NCBI GenBank assembly: GCA_025997275.1
Contig: BNUJ01000074.1
Coordinates: 1 to 6,956, forward strand
From: Deferribacterales bacterium
Lineage (GTDB): Bacteria; Chrysiogenota; Deferribacteres; Deferribacterales; JAISNW01
Length of the DNA stretch: 6,956 nt
Direction of reading: 5' to 3'
Of the stretch, positions 1 to 6,642 are shown one piece after another. The notes below the pieces were generated by a model, which saw nothing but the letters and a program-made list of their open reading frames with translations, did not search any database and had not been told where the DNA came from. The position numbers and the translations under genes were made by a program. The number at the start of each line of letters is the position of its first letter. The first letter of the stretch is position 1.

Positions 1-223
1 TATTGATGATAGCCGCAGGTATGAAGAACGGCGATACGCCACGATAGCCACGCTTTACATAGTCCATATGCGTCCTACAGGTGGTCTCAAAACCACCTAT
101 ACCAGAGCCTATTATAGCCCCAGCACGCTCATGGTTGAATGGATAGTCGTCAAGTCCAGCGTCTTTCATAGCCATATCAACTGCGGCTATGGCGTATAGG
201 ATATAGTTATCGTATCTTCTAGC
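1..223 (-). pseudogene. fabF: fabF internal fragment (3-oxoacyl-ACP synthase II), inverted piece
   Basis: Read on the minus strand from 223 to 2, this is an open frame of 74 residues that matches the N-terminal half of FabF, the condensing enzyme that elongates acyl-ACP in fatty acid synthesis. Recognisable parts are ARRYDNYILYAIAA, AMKDAGLD, the glycine-rich IIGSGIGGFET and GVSPFFIPAAIIN, corresponding to about residues 65-138 of E. coli FabF. The frame continues off the left edge. The piece does not include the active-site cysteine region (TACTSG in E. coli), which would lie further left. Upstream of the conserved ARRYD the reading becomes KLIVQ, without the conserved lysine usually found there, so similarity stops near 223-229. 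The remaining C-terminal part of fabF lies next to it on the other strand. The family call is secure; that the gene is truly broken in the organism is not. Confidence 0.88.
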
Positions 224-229
224 CTGAAC
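219..229. other. Inverted junction between two fabF pieces
   Basis: Left of about 223 the minus strand matches FabF; right of about 219 the plus strand matches FabF. The conserved codons of the two sides slightly overlap here, so a few bases, at most about eight around ctagcctg, could belong to both sides. Such short shared sequence is typical of template switching, in vitro or in vivo. The exact breakpoint cannot be fixed without an intact fabF from the same genome. Confidence 0.75.
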
Positions 230-541
230 GATGAGCTTGAAACGCTTGCTATAAAGCAGGTGTTTGGCGACCATGCGTATAAGGTGCATATTAGTTCTAC
301 TAAATCAATGACGGGGCACATGTTAGGGGCTACTGGGGCTGCTGAGGTTATCTATTCAGCACTTGCGCTAAGGGATAAGCTTGTGCCACCCACAATCAAC
401 TATGAAACTAAAGACCCTAAATGCGACCTTAACTATACGCCTAATAAATCTGCTAAACTAGATACTGCCCGCTATGCGCTCTCTAATTCGTTTGGTTTCG
501 GCGGGACGAACTCTACGATAATAGTAAAGCGGTATGAATAA
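219..541 (+). pseudogene. fabF: fabF C-terminal fragment (3-oxoacyl-ACP synthase II)
   Basis: The plus-strand frame ending in TAA at 539-541 encodes the last quarter (about 106 residues) of FabF: LNDELETLAIKQVFGD, then STKSMTGHMLGATGAAE with the catalytic histidine of the KSMTGH motif (codon 317-319), the PPTINYETKDPKCDLNY segment, and the C-terminal NSFGFGGTNSTIIVKR. In an intact FabF the segment before LNDELET reads NAHGTST; here it reads IVIVSSS and the frame meets a stop at 197-199, so similarity begins at about 219-221. A GTG at 260 could be picked as a start by software, but it lies in mid-domain and is not a plausible initiation site. The active-site cysteine and the first catalytic histidine are absent, so this piece alone cannot be an active condensing enzyme. 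It overlaps the rnc start by 8 bases (534-541), as in an ordinary fabF-rnc operon. Confidence 0.88.
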
Positions 542-1238
542 GGACTCTACTCAGCTTGAAAATGTGCTGGGCTATGCCTTTACTGATAAAACTATACTCA
601 CGAAGGCTTTGACTCACACGTCTTATGCGTATGAGCATGGTGTTTGCTACTCAAATGAGCGGTTAGAGCTACTAGGTGATGCAGTGTTGCAGCTAGCACT
701 CACGGAATTCTTAATGACAATCTACAAAGACGAGGACGAAGGGCAGTTGTCGGAGCTACGTGCATATTGTGTGGCGGAGAGTTGTCTGTATAGATGTGCG
801 GCTCACCTTGGTATCGGCGATTTTCTATTGCTTGGCAATGGGGAGATTTCAAGTGGCGGGGTCAATAAGCGTTCGTTATTGGCTGATACCTTTGAGGCGA
901 TAATTGCTGCGATTCACCTAGATGGTGGCTATAAAGAGGCAAAAGCGTTTATATTGCGCAATCTGACAGATATTTTGATGAAGGTACATGACACTGGCGA
1001 GCATATAGACCACAAATCAAGACTGCAACACATTACTCAAAAACGGTATGGGATATTGCCGACATATAGGGTATTGGAAGAACGCGGACCTAGCCACGAT
1101 AAGGTATTTACGATAGAGTGTAGCGTTAGAACGCCAGTTGGATTATTAAAGGCGCAGAGCATTGGTAAGAACAAGAAGGTAGCGGAAAAGGCTGCCGCTA
1201 CCAAGCTGATAGATTTGCTTCCGGGCAAGAAAGCTTAG
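534..1238 (+). CDS. rnc: Ribonuclease III
   Basis: The gene encodes a 234-residue protein, the usual length for bacterial RNase III, the cytoplasmic homodimeric endonuclease that cuts double-stranded RNA in rRNA precursor maturation and mRNA or antisense-RNA processing. The catalytic domain (about 5-150) has the signature NERLELLGDAVL at 41-52. Aligned to E. coli, the acidic active-site residues are E42, E45, D49, E69 (in EGQLSELRA), D118 and E121 (in ADTFEA); all are present. The double-stranded RNA binding domain spans about 160-230, with KSRLQHITQ, GPSHDKVF and the lysine-rich GKNKKVAEKAAATKLI. ATG 534 is the natural start because VLGYAF and the helix before it need the N-terminal residues; it overlaps the fabF stop by 8 bases and is probably translationally coupled. 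No Shine-Dalgarno is visible upstream. Nothing suggests inactivation. Confidence 0.97.
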   Translation: MNKDSTQLENVLGYAFTDKTILTKALTHTSYAYEHGVCYSNERLELLGDAVLQLALTEFLMTIYKDEDEGQLSELRAYCVAESCLYRCAAHLGIGDFLLLGNGEISSGGVNKRSLLADTFEAIIAAIHLDGGYKEAKAFILRNLTDILMKVHDTGEHIDHKSRLQHITQKRYGILPTYRVLEERGPSHDKVFTIECSVRTPVGLLKAQSIGKNKKVAEKAAATKLIDLLPGKKA

Positions 1239-1250
1239 ACGTTCTTTTAG

Positions 1251-4200
1251 TTATTTATCGTTTAGCTGTTCAATAAACTGCACAGTTGTTGTCAGCGTGT
1301 CCTCGCCTGCTGGTAGTGCAAGCAAAAATTCGTATTCCCCGATAAATCGGAATTTTAATTTTAGTTTTTCTGCTACAGACATTAGCTTTTGTGGTTCTAT
1401 CCTTGATTTCTGTGTCAGTGCAAAGTTTATTTGCTGTGGGTAGAGCACCGCTTTTGTTATGCCTAGTGCACCCGCTGTATTTTTGATTAGCATAATATAG
1501 CCTAGATTGGTTGTCTCTTTGCGAAGCTCCCCGTATAGCATTTTTAGCTCGTCAAAGAGAGCAGTCATCTGGCTAGCGTCTTTTATGCCCGCAAAGGCGC
1601 GGTAGTAGTCAAGGCGTGTTTTAGCATCATCTATGTAATCAGCCGCGATGTAGTGCGGATATTGCGTGATAATCTCCGTATCGCTTGTTATGCCATCAGC
1701 CTCTTGCAAGGCGGATACAGCCTCATATATCATCTGTAAAAACAGTTCATAGCCTATTTTTATAGCAAACCCTGACTGCTGTGCTCCCAATATATCGCCT
1801 GCGCCGCGTAGCTGTAAATCAGACATTGCAATTTTCAGTCCGCTACCTAAATCTGACAATTGTCCGATTATAGCAAGCCGTTTCTTTGCTGTGGGGCTGA
1901 GAGTTGCGAAATCTCTCACCAGCAGGTAGCAATGCCCGCGTCTGCCACTGCGACCGACGCGCCCTTTCAGCTGATATAGTTGCGACAGTCCGAAGTGTGC
2001 CGCATCGTCAATAATAATCGCGTTCACATTGGGTATATCTATCCCATTTTCTATAATGGTCGTTGATACAAGCACATCTATATCCCCGTTGTAGAAACGC
2101 CGCAATATATCCTCCAGCTCTTTAGCCGCTGTCTGTCCGTGCGCCACCGCCACACGCGCCAGAGGCACTGTTCGCTGGACTATATTAACAACATTAGCGA
2201 TGTCAAGTATCCTGTTGTGCAGGAAAAATACTTGCCCGCCGCGTTCCAGCTCCCATAATATAGCCGATTGAATCTCATCCTCTGTGCGGATGACCTTTAT
2301 GCCTACGGGCAATCTGTTAGTCGGTGGCGTTTCTATAGTGCTGATGTTGCGGATGCCTGATAATGATAGTTGCAGTGTTCTAGGTATCGGCGTAGCACTC
2401 ATCGCCAGCACGTCAACGTTAGCGCGTAGTGCTGAAATCTTTTCTTTATGGGCAACTCCAAACCGTTGTTCCTCGTCTATTACCAATAATCCTAAGTTCT
2501 TGAACATTATATCGTTTGATAGTAGCCTATGCGTGCCTATTATAACGTCAACTGCCCCTGATGCCAGCTTTTCACGCACTTTGCGCAATTCGGCAGTAGT
2601 GCGAAACCTGCTGACGAACTCTATCTCTACAGCCGTTCCCCTAAATCGCTCCAAAAATGTTATGTAGTGCTGACGCGCTAGGACTGTTGTAGGGACGAGC
2701 ACTGCCACCTGCTTGCCACTCAAGACTGCTTTGTAAGTTGCCCGCATAGCCACTTCGGTCTTGCCGAAACCTACATCTCCGCAGATAAGCCTATCCATAG
2801 GCATTTCGTCTTCCATATCTTTATAAACATCTAAAACTGCCGCAAATTGGTCGTCTGTTTCATCGTAGGGGAATCGGCGTTCAAACTCATCTAGTTCAGC
2901 ACCGCCTGCGATAAAACGGAAACCTTTTTGCACCTTGCGCTCGGCGTATAGTTTTAGCAGGTCTTGTGCTATTTTAGCGGCATTTTTGCGGGCAGAAGCC
3001 TTTGTTTTAGCCCATGCGGCTGATTGTAATGATGACAAGTGTGGCTTGGCATCGCTCACGCCGATATATTTCTGAAGTTGTGATATTTGCGCTAGTGGCA
3101 CGTATAGTGTGCTGTCATTTTCGTAAGTGATTTCTAGATAATCTCCTTCTACATCGTCTATCTGCTGATGTTTTAGCCCCTTATACACGCCTATGCCGTA
3201 GTCAACGTGGACTATGTAGTCGCCCGCTTCAAGCTCTGATATTTTTGTGTCAAACCCAGCCCGTTTGGGCTTATTGCGCCTGCGGACAAAGCCAAATATG
3301 TCGTCATCTGATGCGCATACGATTTTTTCTTTTTCACTGATAAAACCGCCGCTTATGCTCTTTGTGTATAAATACAGGGCTTTTGGTTCACGCAGTTCAG
3401 ATATATTGGATATTTCTATAACGGCAAGCTCATAATCTCGGCAATAATCACGGATTAGCTTAATAAATCGCCTGCTTTCAACTGCCGCCACCGTTCGCAA
3501 GCCTGACTCGTGCATCCGCTTGAATTCGTTCATAGCAGATGAAAGCGACTGATAAAAGTTTTTCTTCTCAAATGCAAAATGCGGTTTAACGCTCTGATAC
3601 GGGCAAGCTATATTATCAATGCCATCTCCGCCGAGTGGCACATCTGTGAAGATGACGGCGTTAGTAGATATTCGGTTCTCTGCTTCGGCTGTTGTTATAA
3701 AAGCTGTGTTTTCATTGCCAGTTTTGTGTGTTTCATCAATGCGTTTTAACACATTGTCAAATAACTCTTTTGTTGGGGTGGGGGGCAGCACTACAAGCGG
3801 GCAATCTGGCATATAGTCAAATAGCGTTGCTGGTTCGTCATACACAGCTGGCACTAGCCAGTGGTGTCCCGCATACTTGCCGAAGTTTTCTATCTTTTCG
3901 TGGATAGCACTATCTAACCCCAATTCTAACAATTCATTAGTGGAAAATAGTATCTCTGAAACGGGTAGCAGAACTACACTATTTAACTCGTCAAGTTTTT
4001 TTTGCATAGCGACTTCGTAGCTGAATATTGTTTCTAATTCGTCCCCGTAATATTCTATGCGAACTGGGGTAGCTGCACCTAGCGGGAATATATCTACAAT
4101 GCCGCCACGTGTGCAAAACTCCCCGTGTCCGTTCACTAGCTCCACAGGCAGATATCCGAGCCTATCAAGTGCATTCAGCAAATCTTGCCTTGCAAAAATG

Positions 4201-4559
4201 GTACCAGTCTTTAGCTCTATAATACTGTCTCTGAACGCATCTACGGGGGCAATCTTTTTTAGCAGTGCATAAGGTGTTGTTATCACAATGCTACAGGGGT
4301 TTGTCAGCAGGCTATGTAGTGCGTTAGCCCGTGCGCTCGCTATCTCATCCAGTACCCGCAGTTCGTCAAATGGCTCGTGTGTGTATTCGGGGAATATCAA
4401 AAGCTGTGTATTTTCATCTGCAAATAACATCAGCTCTGATAGGTATAGCTCCGCCTGTTTAGCGTCATCAGCGATGACTAATGCAGCTTCGCTAGCCTTT
4501 TTAAGCTTCAATATTTGCCCAGCACGGGCTGCACCAAATAGACCAGAATAGCTCGTCAT
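1251..4559 (-). CDS. mfd: Transcription-repair coupling factor Mfd
   Basis: The protein has 1102 residues from ATG 4559 (E. coli Mfd has 1148). Mfd is a cytoplasmic DNA translocase that removes RNA polymerase stalled at lesions and recruits UvrA for nucleotide excision repair. Domains in order: UvrB-like N-terminal region with RGGIVDIFPLG near 150; the CarD-like RNA polymerase interaction domain starting with YIVHVDYGIGVYKG near 447; a superfamily 2 helicase core with Walker A GDVGFGKTE near 592-600, DEEQRFG near 695, SATPIPRTL near 720, STTIIENGIDIP, and motif VI GRVGRSGRRG near 865; the GAGDILGAQQSG segment; and the C-terminal D7 domain (about 950-1090). The frame is open further upstream to 4670, but that part lies inside the SIS gene and looks unrelated to Mfd. 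ATG 4559 overlaps the SIS stop as ATGA, so coupling is likely. All key motifs are intact. Confidence 0.97.
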   Translation of the reverse strand: MTSYSGLFGAARAGQILKLKKASEAALVIADDAKQAELYLSELMLFADENTQLLIFPEYTHEPFDELRVLDEIASARANALHSLLTNPCSIVITTPYALLKKIAPVDAFRDSIIELKTGTIFARQDLLNALDRLGYLPVELVNGHGEFCTRGGIVDIFPLGAATPVRIEYYGDELETIFSYEVAMQKKLDELNSVVLLPVSEILFSTNELLELGLDSAIHEKIENFGKYAGHHWLVPAVYDEPATLFDYMPDCPLVVLPPTPTKELFDNVLKRIDETHKTGNENTAFITTAEAENRISTNAVIFTDVPLGGDGIDNIACPYQSVKPHFAFEKKNFYQSLSSAMNEFKRMHESGLRTVAAVESRRFIKLIRDYCRDYELAVIEISNISELREPKALYLYTKSISGGFISEKEKIVCASDDDIFGFVRRRNKPKRAGFDTKISELEAGDYIVHVDYGIGVYKGLKHQQIDDVEGDYLEITYENDSTLYVPLAQISQLQKYIGVSDAKPHLSSLQSAAWAKTKASARKNAAKIAQDLLKLYAERKVQKGFRFIAGGAELDEFERRFPYDETDDQFAAVLDVYKDMEDEMPMDRLICGDVGFGKTEVAMRATYKAVLSGKQVAVLVPTTVLARQHYITFLERFRGTAVEIEFVSRFRTTAELRKVREKLASGAVDVIIGTHRLLSNDIMFKNLGLLVIDEEQRFGVAHKEKISALRANVDVLAMSATPIPRTLQLSLSGIRNISTIETPPTNRLPVGIKVIRTEDEIQSAILWELERGGQVFFLHNRILDIANVVNIVQRTVPLARVAVAHGQTAAKELEDILRRFYNGDIDVLVSTTIIENGIDIPNVNAIIIDDAAHFGLSQLYQLKGRVGRSGRRGHCYLLVRDFATLSPTAKKRLAIIGQLSDLGSGLKIAMSDLQLRGAGDILGAQQSGFAIKIGYELFLQMIYEAVSALQEADGITSDTEIITQYPHYIAADYIDDAKTRLDYYRAFAGIKDASQMTALFDELKMLYGELRKETTNLGYIMLIKNTAGALGITKAVLYPQQINFALTQKSRIEPQKLMSVAEKLKLKFRFIGEYEFLLALPAGEDTLTTTVQFIEQLNDK

Positions 4560-5098
4560 ACGGGGAATAATATATCGTCCACTTTTGCGCAGATAATATT
4601 TAGCGTTGTTATCTGAATATTGGAGATGAGCAGTGGGTCTTTTGAATCTACCGCTATGATTGTATCGCATAGTCCGCGCAGTGTGGCATTATCAGCACCT
4701 GCTAGACAGATTACCTTTGCGCCAGCCTCTGCTGCCGCCCTGAGTGCTGTGCTAACGTTATCTGGTAATGCTTCATTCATAATGCACATCAGAGCATCAT
4801 TTGCCGTTATGAGTGTTTGTGCTTGCCGTTCAATATTGCCGGCGTCCAGTGCCAGTGCTGGCAGCGGCGGACGGGCAAACCTGCATTTTATTAAAAAGAG
4901 CGATTCTGCATAGTGTGCTAGGCAACAACTAGCTCCAACACCGCATAAGTATAACTTGTTGCCATCTAGCATAATGCTGGCAATAGTGGTGGCGGCTTGC
5001 TCCACTTGTATAGCGAAATCGTCTCCTGTATTTGTTTCAGCGAGTTTTGAGACGAGTGCAAGGTTGTCTTGCATGTATTTTTTGACTGATAAGCTCAT
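4556..5098 (-). CDS. SIS-domain protein, DiaA/GmhA-like
   Basis: The 180-residue protein has the fold pattern of single SIS-domain proteins of the GmhA (sedoheptulose-7-phosphate isomerase) and DiaA (DnaA-binding replication initiation regulator) group. Visible marks are an N-terminal helical region, DGNKLYLCGVGASCCLAHYAESL at about 45-67 (GNGxSA-type loop in the family), RFARPPLPALALDAGNI at 73-89, which resembles DiaA, and the C-terminal ITTLNIICAKVDDILFP, also DiaA-like. Two sugar-phosphate binding elements look degenerate: the first loop reads GVGASC, and the second, normally an STSGxS-like serine cluster, reads CIMNEALPDNV at 105-115 with no serine. Phosphosugar isomerase activity is therefore doubtful; a DnaA-binding or other structural role is possible, as inference only. 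ATG 5098 lies 6 bases after fliP and its stop overlaps the mfd start by 4 bases. No Shine-Dalgarno is visible. Confidence 0.85.
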   Translation of the reverse strand: MSLSVKKYMQDNLALVSKLAETNTGDDFAIQVEQAATTIASIMLDGNKLYLCGVGASCCLAHYAESLFLIKCRFARPPLPALALDAGNIERQAQTLITANDALMCIMNEALPDNVSTALRAAAEAGAKVICLAGADNATLRGLCDTIIAVDSKDPLLISNIQITTLNIICAKVDDILFPV

Positions 5099-5104
5099 AA
5101 TTAT

Positions 5105-5818
5105 TTATTGGTAGTAGCTCTTTACCAGCGAGGATACCAGCAACCCCCAGCCATCCACCAGCACAAAGAGTAATATTTTGAACGGGGTTGATACCATGTG
5201 CGGCGGTAGCATCATCATGCCCATAGCTAGCAACACGCTTGAAACGACAAAATCTATTATAAGGAAAGGCAGGTATAGCAAAAACCCTATCTGAAAGCCT
5301 AACTGCACTTCGCTTAGCACAAACGCGGCAATGACAACGTGGTCTGGTATTTCATTCACATTGCGCACTCTAGCCGAGCGTGATATATCTAAAAATAGCT
5401 CAATATCTTTCTTCTGCGTGTTTGCTACCAGAAATTTGCGAATGGGGGGTTTTATGCGTTCCGTCATCTCCTTGAACGTGATTTTTTCCTCAAAATATGG
5501 TGCAAGGGCTTCTCTATTAACGGCAGAAAACACAGGCATCATTATGAATATAGTCAGCAGTATTGCAAGCCCTACGAGTATTTGATTTGGTGGCATTTGT
5601 GCCGTGCCCATTGCGCTACGCAGGAAACTAAAAGCTATGATAATACGGGTAAAGGATGTTATTACCATCAGTATTGACGGGGCAAGGGTCAGCACGGTGA
5701 ACAAGGCGATGATTTGTAAAACCATAGCCACGTCGTTGGGCGAGCTAGTTCCGCGCATGGTGAAACTAACATCGGGTATAGGCAACGTCTGCGGGATAGC
5801 ATTAGTAGCCCCTGCCAC
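5105..5818 (-). CDS. fliP: Flagellar export gate protein FliP (N-terminus uncertain)
   Basis: FliP is an inner-membrane protein that, with FliQ and FliR, forms the export gate of the flagellar type III secretion system. From GTG 5818 the frame gives 237 residues: an extracytoplasmic segment (about 8-30), a membrane hairpin at about 33-100 containing TSFTRIIIAFSFLRSAMG, a loop with PPIRKFLVANTQKKDIELFL, and the conserved C-terminal half with IPDHVVIAAFVLSEVQLGFQ, FLIIDFVVSSVLLAMGMMMLPP (methionine-rich gate segment) and FKILLFVLVDGWGLL. GTG 5818 is the longest conventional start, but it cuts a signal peptide that the frame encodes further upstream (to 5863), and no Shine-Dalgarno precedes it, so it is probably not the true start. 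The gene overlaps the fliO end if the upstream part is used, and the SIS gene follows after 6 bases in place of the usual fliQ. Confidence 0.95.
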   Translation of the reverse strand: MAGATNAIPQTLPIPDVSFTMRGTSSPNDVAMVLQIIALFTVLTLAPSILMVITSFTRIIIAFSFLRSAMGTAQMPPNQILVGLAILLTIFIMMPVFSAVNREALAPYFEEKITFKEMTERIKPPIRKFLVANTQKKDIELFLDISRSARVRNVNEIPDHVVIAAFVLSEVQLGFQIGFLLYLPFLIIDFVVSSVLLAMGMMMLPPHMVSTPFKILLFVLVDGWGLLVSSLVKSYYQ

Positions 5819-5863
5819 AATGAATGCCAGCGCAAACAGGGTTATTTTTTTCTTAACGATGAT
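5819..5863 (-). other. fliP: Upstream extension of the fliP frame encoding its signal peptide
   Basis: In the fliP frame, the codons from 5863 down to 5819 read I-I-V-KKKITLFALAFI and run into VAGATNA and the mature FliP. This is a textbook signal peptide: three lysines, a hydrophobic core and an A-x-A-like cleavage site (TNA). FliP of E. coli and Salmonella is made with a cleaved signal peptide, so this part is expected to be translated. The frame is closed by TAA at 5869-5867, and between that stop and GTG 5818 there is no ATG, GTG or TTG. Candidate unconventional starts are ATC 5863 and 5860, ATA 5845, CTG 5839 and CTG 5830. Confidence 0.75.
5842..5851 (-). promoter_or_regulatory. A AAA AAA slippery heptamer followed by TAA at the end of fliO: candidate -1 frameshift site
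   Basis: The last fliO codons read AGA AAA AAA TAA, giving seven As (5851-5845) in the register X XXY YYZ used by bacterial -1 frameshift sites such as dnaX, with the stop codon immediately after. A -1 slip replaces TAA by ATA and enters the fliP frame just where the hydrophobic core of the signal peptide begins (KK-ITLFALAF). The AGAGGA upstream is 18 bases from the heptamer, further than the roughly 10-14 bases usual for a stimulatory Shine-Dalgarno. I did not find a convincing stem-loop just downstream. A run of seven As can also be a chance or error-prone tract. Confidence 0.4.
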
Positions 5864-6642
5864 AGTTTATCCTCTAATAAATCTCGCGAGTTCTTTATGT
5901 CGTCCTTTATCTCGCCACTTTTACTGAAGAAGTTCAGGTAGCTAGCAAAGTCTTTGCGGCGTGTGAACCCAGTTTTAATAAGCGTTACGCTTGCTGGGTC
6001 TGCAATTTTATCAACTACGTTTATACCACCGTCAGTAGCACCTAGTATATATATAACATCACCAAGCTCATAGAATATCAAACTACGCTTGATGCCCACA
6101 TCAACGCTACCCAGCATTCTGCCTACACCCGGAATATCTGTCCTGACGCCACCCCTCAGCAGATATTTTACCACTAAATACATCCCTAAAATCAGCACAA
6201 ATATTAAAAACAGTCCAATTATCATCCGCACATACGTACCAGTGCTCACCACAGGTTGCTGACTCTGCTGGACGGGGTTGATAGGGAGTGTAAATGTTAT
6301 CTGGACGGATGTATCGCCACGCACTACGCTAGGCTCAATAACAGCACCATCAAAGCTGAAGTGCAATGACTTCTTGCCGCTGTCAGTTGTGAGCCATACG
6401 CTTTTTACGCCACTGTCAAAGAAATCTTGCCTTTCAAAGTTCAAGGGTTCAGTTGTGCTGAGCACAACTACTACTTCGCTAGCGGAGGTGTTAGTAGTCA
6501 CATCAGAGTAGCCCCTAGTAAAGTTCACGTTGAATATTGCGCTACTACCAATGAACTCATAAGTTAGTTCCGCACTGACTGCCTGAACGGAGGCTAGAAT
6601 ATACACGCACAGCAAGAGGGCAGTGCGCAGACTATATGTCAT
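5842..6642 (-). CDS. fliO: Flagellar biosynthesis protein FliO
   Basis: The 266-residue inner-membrane protein matches FliO, which helps FliP assemble into the flagellar export gate. From ATG 6642 there is a signal peptide (about 1-24, ending VQAVSA), a beta-rich extracytoplasmic region of about 100 residues, a QQSQQP linker, one membrane segment at about 137-162 (MIIGLFLIFVLILGMYLVV), and a cytoplasmic FliO domain with MLGSVDVGIKRSLIFYELGDVIYILGATDGG at about 175-210, followed by a charged tail. Salmonella FliO is only about 125 residues, the difference being mainly the N-terminal region, which loosely resembles an AMIN-like fold. A TTG at 6666 would add eight residues in front of the signal peptide and is less likely. 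The start overlaps the fliN stop by 11 bases. The gene ends in a seven-A tract next to the fliP signal-peptide codons. Confidence 0.88.
   Translation of the reverse strand: MTYSLRTALLLCVYILASVQAVSAELTYEFIGSSAIFNVNFTRGYSDVTTNTSASEVVVVLSTTEPLNFERQDFFDSGVKSVWLTTDSGKKSLHFSFDGAVIEPSVVRGDTSVQITFTLPINPVQQSQQPVVSTGTYVRMIIGLFLIFVLILGMYLVVKYLLRGGVRTDIPGVGRMLGSVDVGIKRSLIFYELGDVIYILGATDGGINVVDKIADPASVTLIKTGFTRRKDFASYLNFFSKSGEIKDDIKNSRDLLEDKLSSLRKK
5870..5875 (-). promoter_or_regulatory. Possible Shine-Dalgarno AGAGGA for fliP
   Basis: AGAGGA lies within the fliO coding sequence, 6 bases upstream of ATC 5863, a proper spacing for initiation. It is the only good purine-rich site next to any gene start in this window. 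If used, fliP would start with ATC and encode MIVKKKITLF. It may equally be a by-product of fliO codons for Leu-Glu-Asp. Confidence 0.4.

Noticed and set aside
260..541. A separate small 93-residue gene starting at GTG 260.
   Set aside because: It is the C-terminal part of FabF, and the conserved sequence continues upstream of 260 to about 219, so it is a fragment and not an independent gene.
1226..1250. Possible terminator between the convergent rnc and mfd ends (AAGAA ... TTCTTTT).
   Set aside because: The stem is only five A/T-rich pairs with a ten-base loop and no proper U tract; it is too weak to call. No other terminator is visible in the 12-base gap.
2284..4551. Several open frames of 60-130 codons on the plus strand opposite mfd.
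   Set aside because: They are antisense to well-conserved Mfd domains, are serine-rich and of low-complexity composition, and match no family I recognise; they look like shadows of the coding strand.
4560..4670. 37-residue N-terminal extension of Mfd to an ATG at 4670.
   Set aside because: It lies wholly inside the SIS gene, its composition (basic and tyrosine-rich) does not look like Mfd, and ATG 4559 with an ATGA overlap is a far better start.
4850..4863. Perfect inverted repeat tgccag-tg-ctggca.
   Set aside because: It lies in the SIS gene in a run of similar Pro, Ala and Leu codons (PPLPALAL); the two-base loop is too tight for a natural hairpin and chance codon repetition explains it.
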